A stretch of 64,000 bases of DNA, from NCBI GenBank assembly GCA_954871525.1, contig OX940871.1:27130586-27194585 (forward strand). Direction: 5' to 3'. The position numbers were made by a program, and so were the translations under genes. The notes under the pieces were generated by a model. The model did not search any database and had not been told where the DNA came from. It saw only the letters and a list, made by a program, of their open reading frames with translations. Shown here one piece after another: positions 60,005 to 64,000 of the stretch (the stretch's first letter is position 1; every line of letters begins with the position of its first letter). Source of the stretch: Parietaria judaica. Its lineage: Eukaryota; Streptophyta; Magnoliopsida; Rosales; Urticaceae.

Positions 60005-60815
60005 CAAGGTTTAAAATGTCGCTTGCCGATGTCGTTTCTCATTTTCCGTTTTATGGATATATCGCTTGCCGATGGGTATGTCGATGGGCAAATTGTAAAA
60101 AAAAGGCATGCCGCATGCCGCATATACCGCATTTTTCGCATGGGCATACCACATGCCGATGGGGTTTTCGACGGATATTTTGTAAAAAATATTTGAGTAT
60201 TTAAGCAAGATATTTATATAGGTTCAAAACTACATATTTAATAAATACAAGACATAATTATATACAACAAAACACATTTGTAACTTAAATATGTAGGTGA
60301 AATGTATAATATTAAGTCACTTTATTACTTGAAGTGTATAATATTAAGTCGATTATTATGTGAAGTAAATATATGTGTTAATTAAGTGTGTAATATTAAG
60401 TGAATATGCATGTTAATTGTATATATGTATGTTAACAAATTTAATATTAGTTGAAGTGTATAATATTAAATGAATATGTATATTAAGTGTATATGTATGT
60501 TAGATGAATTTAATATGTATGTTAAGTGTATAATATTATTTGAAGTGTATAATATTAAGTTAATTGTTTTTGCCGAAAGTTTAATTGGTATTTTTGCCGA
60601 AATTTATCAAAAATATGATTTTTTCCGAAATTCCAACCATTTTTCGCAATTTTTACTCACAAAAACGAAAAACGATATTCCATCCACCTGCCCATGCGAA
60701 TTTCGCGAAAAATGATAAAAAAACCAGCGAAACGAAAAGGTTTTCCTTTCGCATATCCTCGAAAAACGAAAATCGGTCGACATTTCCATGGAAAATCGCG
60801 AAATTTAACACCTTG
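60005..60815. mobile_element. CAAGG-family hAT-like element, longest well-bounded copy
   Basis: It begins 'CAAGGTTTAAAATGTCGC' and ends '...CGAAATTTAACACCTTG', flanked by a perfect 8-bp duplication GTCTGGTC (59997-60004 and 60816-60823). Both ends align with the ~183-bp copies (GATGTCGTTT..., ...GCATATCCTCGAAAA). The additional centre has about ten repeats of 'AAGTGTATAATATTAAGT' (60290-60560). No transposase frame is visible. Confidence 0.9.
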
Positions 60816-61001
60816 GTCTGGTCATCAGGGGACATACTCACGTGAAGGAATATGCTTTATCTGTACTTGGAGTGTCTAGCTCGTCTTAGCATGTGCTTAG
60901 GCTGGCTGGTTCTTCATTATGGTCTTTGCGCGTTGATTATGTCTGAGTGTTGAACCTACTTATCACATTTGGTAGCAGCTCGCTAGTCACTCAGCTCTGG
61001 T

Positions 61002-61105
61002 ACTAGCTTGCTAGTTACTCGGGACATGCTCGCTAGTCACTCAGCTTTGGCACTAGCTCGCTGACTACTCGGCACCAGCTTGCTGATCACTCAGCTTTGG
61101 TCTTT
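61002..61105. repeat. Degenerate minisatellite (GCTCGCTAGTCACTCAG)
   Basis: About five variable units of GCT(C/T)GCT(A/G)(G/A)TCACTC(A/G)G within the LTR-like sequence. It is probably part of the LTR itself. Confidence 0.7.
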
Positions 61106-61177
61106 GACTTCGTTAGTGGGCTTTGACTTTTGCCAATGAGACCCAAATTTTAAATATCCCACAAAATGCATATAACA

Positions 61178-61181
<4 letters not shown>

Positions 61182-61211
<30 letters not shown>
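61182..61211. repeat. (TA)n microsatellite
   Basis: About 15 TA units. Confidence 0.95.
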
Positions 61212-61215
<4 letters not shown>

Positions 61216-63041
61216 AAGCCCTAGTTTTTAGGCTCATAAACATAAAATTGTAGGCTTCATTAGCACAAAATGAACAAAGCATTAGGAAACCTACAAAACA
61301 TTAAATTCGGGATGGTTTGGTCACATCTAATCCAATATATTTGACTTGATTTTAATGCATAAACGCTAAGTGTTTTTAAATTGGACAAATAGATTGAGCC
61401 TTTGTATTATCTCCTTAAGTATTGCCTCTCTTTTTCTTTTTCTGTTTTCCCGGTAATAGACGAACATTATTCTAATAAATTTAAGACAATCTCACGCCAC
61501 AAGTGATTACTAGCGCTTAAAAAAAAGTATATTATGAAGATTTTATCAAACATCATTAGCTTCTTAATGACTTGATTACCTTCCTAATGTAAATTAATGC
61601 CATACAAATAGATGGGAAGATCAACACATCAGAAGTTGTCAAGTGTAGAAAATGGACGAGCCATTTTAATTGATTTTTCATTGACATGGAGAAACATAGA
61701 CTGGTCTACTTAATTTTAAGAATGCAAAAATGCATGATTTGCAAAATGGACCATATATTTATTTTGGTATAAGCTTATTTAATATTGGTAAGTTAGGTAA
61801 AAGGTCAAGGACTTTGCATCATTTTCATAGCCATTAATATTGTACCAGCCCTTACGAGCCAACCCAAATCTACTTACACTTTAATACTAATCATATTAAT
61901 TAGTGTTTTAGAACGACAAGGAAAAAAAAAGGATTTTAGATTATTATAGAGAGTTAGAACGCATCACTCACCTAATTGGAATCCAACCTTGCCAAAGAAT
62001 ATGACGTAAATTGTATTTGATCTATTCCTAAGAATAAGAATTGTGATATATCTTTCATTTTAAATTCTAAAGAACAACATTATTTAGTCGTCTAGTTTAA
62101 GTAGACTAATGAAAGAATAAATATTAATTGTATACAGAGCAATTATATATTCACTTAATACTTTTAACCATATTTTTATTATTCTATTTTTTAATATGAA
62201 AATTGTATGAAATATCTATTTTTGTGACAAATCTTTTAAGAAATGCTCATTCGTAAGAGTAAAAAATACACACAATGAATAATTTTTGAAAAAATTTAAC
62301 ACAAAATGAATATTTCGTCATTTACCCTTTTAATATTTGATTTTTTTTTACCTAAAAGTTGCTTTTTAAAGTCTCCTCCGAGAAGAGCTCTAACTCAAGT
62401 AAGAATTGGCAATGACACTTGGGTTGCTATTAAAATATTGAAAGTTAACGAATAAAAAAATATTTTTCTTATTAAACTTTTTTTTTTTCAGTTGTTGGTC
62501 AATATTAAATCATACTTAAAATAGACATTAATGTGTTTATCTAAGTATCTAGCATTTTTTTTCTATAAAAAAAAAAGTATCTAGCATTTTTTTTTTCATT
62601 TGAATTAGACACAAAAAAAAAAAAAATAGACAAAAAATAGATTACCTCACATTTGTTGACTTTGGGTATTTCTGTTACTATCTTTTTCACTTTAAACCCT
62701 TATCGTCGTCAAAGTTTGTTTTTGCTCATTTCATCAATTAACATTATTTACCCCGAATTTCTACAAAATTCTCAAAATATATATTTTTTTTCATCAAATG
62801 AATTCCCAAAAAAGCTCCCAAAATTTCCACAATATCAAATTCCCCACATATCAATCTTCAAAATTGAAATTTTCAATTATCTCTTCCTTTTTTCTTCTTC
62901 TTTCCAAATATCAAATTCTCCATGTACAACATTTCACCTGAATTTCTTAAAATCTCAATATATTAACACCCAAAATCCGAATCCAATATTTTAAAGTTAA
63001 AACTCACAAAATCACACCATGCCCTCATTGTGTTACATAAA
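61212..63041. other. AT-rich intergenic region
   Basis: No gene recognised. A degenerate copy of the small foldback MITE seen at 36898-37027 lies near 62210-62335 ('GTAAAAAATACACACAATGA' at its centre). The rest is AT-rich and pyrimidine-rich sequence. Confidence 0.5.
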
Positions 63042-63070
63042 TTAGTGGATTGTACCGCGCTTCGCGCGGT
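63042..63070 (-). mobile_element. Helitron 3' terminus
   Basis: On the minus strand a 17-nt hairpin ACCGCGC-GAA-GCGCGGT (63070-63054) is followed by 8 nt and then CTAA (63045-63042), with a T as the next base. Helitrons end in a hairpin shortly before CTRR and insert between A and T, so this fits. The body would extend to higher coordinates. The 5' TC end was not identified. Confidence 0.65.
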
Positions 63071-63702
63071 GGCGAATACATTTTTATTTGTTGTTACTGA
63101 AATATCTATATCGACATCTTATACGGTAAATTTCCAGTAATCGAATGTATTCAAATTTCTAATACATTCTAAACCTTTTACCTTTATTAGTAAACATGAA
63201 AAAAAAGTTTAAAATAAATAAGTAATAGATATAGACAAATACTGTCTCTATTATTTGCAGTGTAGAAATAGTAAAAATAATAATGTAGATGCTAGCAGAA
63301 AAAAAAAAGAGAGAAGAAGAAGTTAATTTATATATTAATATCACTAAATATAATAATTCTTATGGCATTATAAATCTTATTTATGTTTTTTGGACAAATG
63401 CATTTGAAAAACTTTGTGGTAAACATTGATTTGAAGCTATACCATTTAGTGCTAAAAGTCCACGAAAAGTTTAAATTATCCTTGTCAATTTGTCTCATTT
63501 ATCCTTCAGTCTTTGCAAAAAAGAAACAAAATATACTACATATTGTTGGATTTTTTTTGGGATTATTCTCAATCTTGAGGCGTAATATAATATACTACAT
63601 CATGTTCCACTCTACAAAGTTCATGACATGCCCAATAACAGTTTTTAAAACTTTCTCGTTACAAGAAGCGTTTGGTTGTAGTCAAAACATATCACTAGCC
63701 AA
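63071..63702. other. Possible Helitron interior
   Basis: AT-rich with no recognisable coding sequence (no Rep or helicase motifs). Whether all of it belongs to the Helitron cannot be decided here. Confidence 0.35.
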
Positions 63703-63868
63703 CAGTGGCGGAACCAGAAATTATATTCGGGGGTGGCTAAGATTAAATTTTAGTGAAATTTAAGGATAAAATAATAATAAAAAAATAAAACTGGGGTAAA
63801 AAAGTACAAAAAAAGAAATTAAGGGGGTGGTTTCAACACCCCTGCCCACCCCCCTGCTTCCGCCACTG
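63703..63868. mobile_element. hAT-like MITE (CAGTGGCGGAACCAG)
   Basis: The 166-bp element runs from 'CAGTGGCGGAACCAGAAAT' to '...CTGCTTCCGCCACTG', with a perfect 8-bp target duplication CTAGCCAA (63695-63702 and 63869-63876). Non-coding. This terminus is widespread in plant genomes. Confidence 0.9.
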
Positions 63869-64000
63869 CTAGCCAATTAGTCGATCCATGGTTGTTCTCA
63901 AGCATTGGAATCTCTCATTTTTACTTCAGAGATTTCAGTGTCCCCTTATAAATATAAGGTTAATGCCATGTAAATTTCTCAGAGTGTGAGTCAATCCGGC

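Larger units (their letters stand above)
59751..61135 (-). mobile_element. LTR-like sequence with a nested CAAGG element
   Basis: Read on the minus strand: a TATA box ('TCTATAAATAGAGAAGACC' near 59885-59867) followed by a transcribed-leader-like stretch that ends '...GGGCTGAACA' at 59751. Upstream of it on that strand, CTCAGC/CTCGCTAG repeats extend to about 61135. The CAAGG-family element at 60005-60815 interrupts it. The outer ends are inferred and no target duplication was seen. Confidence 0.5.

Overview
This is a 64 kb piece of a plant nuclear genome, most likely a eudicot. The evidence is intron-containing genes with GT-AG (and some GC-AG) introns, plant-specific families (IRX14, IRX15-like, a group IId WRKY factor), an AT-rich background with GC-rich first exons, and a dense load of plant-type transposons. 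I see no prokaryotic, viral, plastid or mitochondrial gene, no tRNA or rRNA gene and no CRISPR array. I cannot name the species.

Genes. Six near-complete protein-coding genes can be modelled exon by exon with consistent reading frames: an IRX14-type GT43 xylan synthase subunit (minus, 11.5-14.6 kb), a group IId WRKY transcription factor (plus, 30.6-32.0 kb), a Dus1-type tRNA-dihydrouridine synthase (plus, 38.2-40.7 kb), a 2-oxoglutarate/Fe(II) dioxygenase of the At3g50210 type (minus, 41.6-45.3 kb, 12 exons, one apparent single-base frameshift), an IRX15/IRX15-LIKE DUF579 protein (minus, 49.0-50.9 kb) and ribosomal protein uL1/RPL10a (minus, 56.2-57.7 kb). A seventh locus (58.8-59.25 kb) is a broken leucine-rich-repeat fragment of a receptor-like kinase. 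A degenerate LINE RNase H tail lies at 1.6-2.1 kb.

Layout. 0-11 kb: gene-free, with a LINE relic, two long foldback elements with 9-bp target duplications (one carrying a nested 183-bp element), a 203-bp tandem duplication and three hAT-type elements in 2.5 kb. 11.5-14.8 kb: IRX14. 15-30 kb: gene-free, with solo LTRs, MITEs and minisatellites. 30-38 kb: WRKY, then MITEs. 38-51 kb: DUS, dioxygenase and IRX15-like. 51-64 kb: RPL10a, the LRR fragment inside an inverted-repeat element, LTRs with nested hAT elements, and a Helitron terminus.

How the genes relate. IRX14 and IRX15-like both act in the Golgi in making the glucuronoxylan of secondary cell walls. As I remember it, Arabidopsis carries LRR kinase, IRX15-L, dihydrouridine synthase and IRX14-L side by side at the end of chromosome 5, and the dioxygenase beside IRX15 on chromosome 3. 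This window therefore looks like an expanded version of one ancestral block. That conserved linkage, and a multi-copy hAT-like family with CAAGG termini and CGATA-rich interiors, are the two observations I would follow first.
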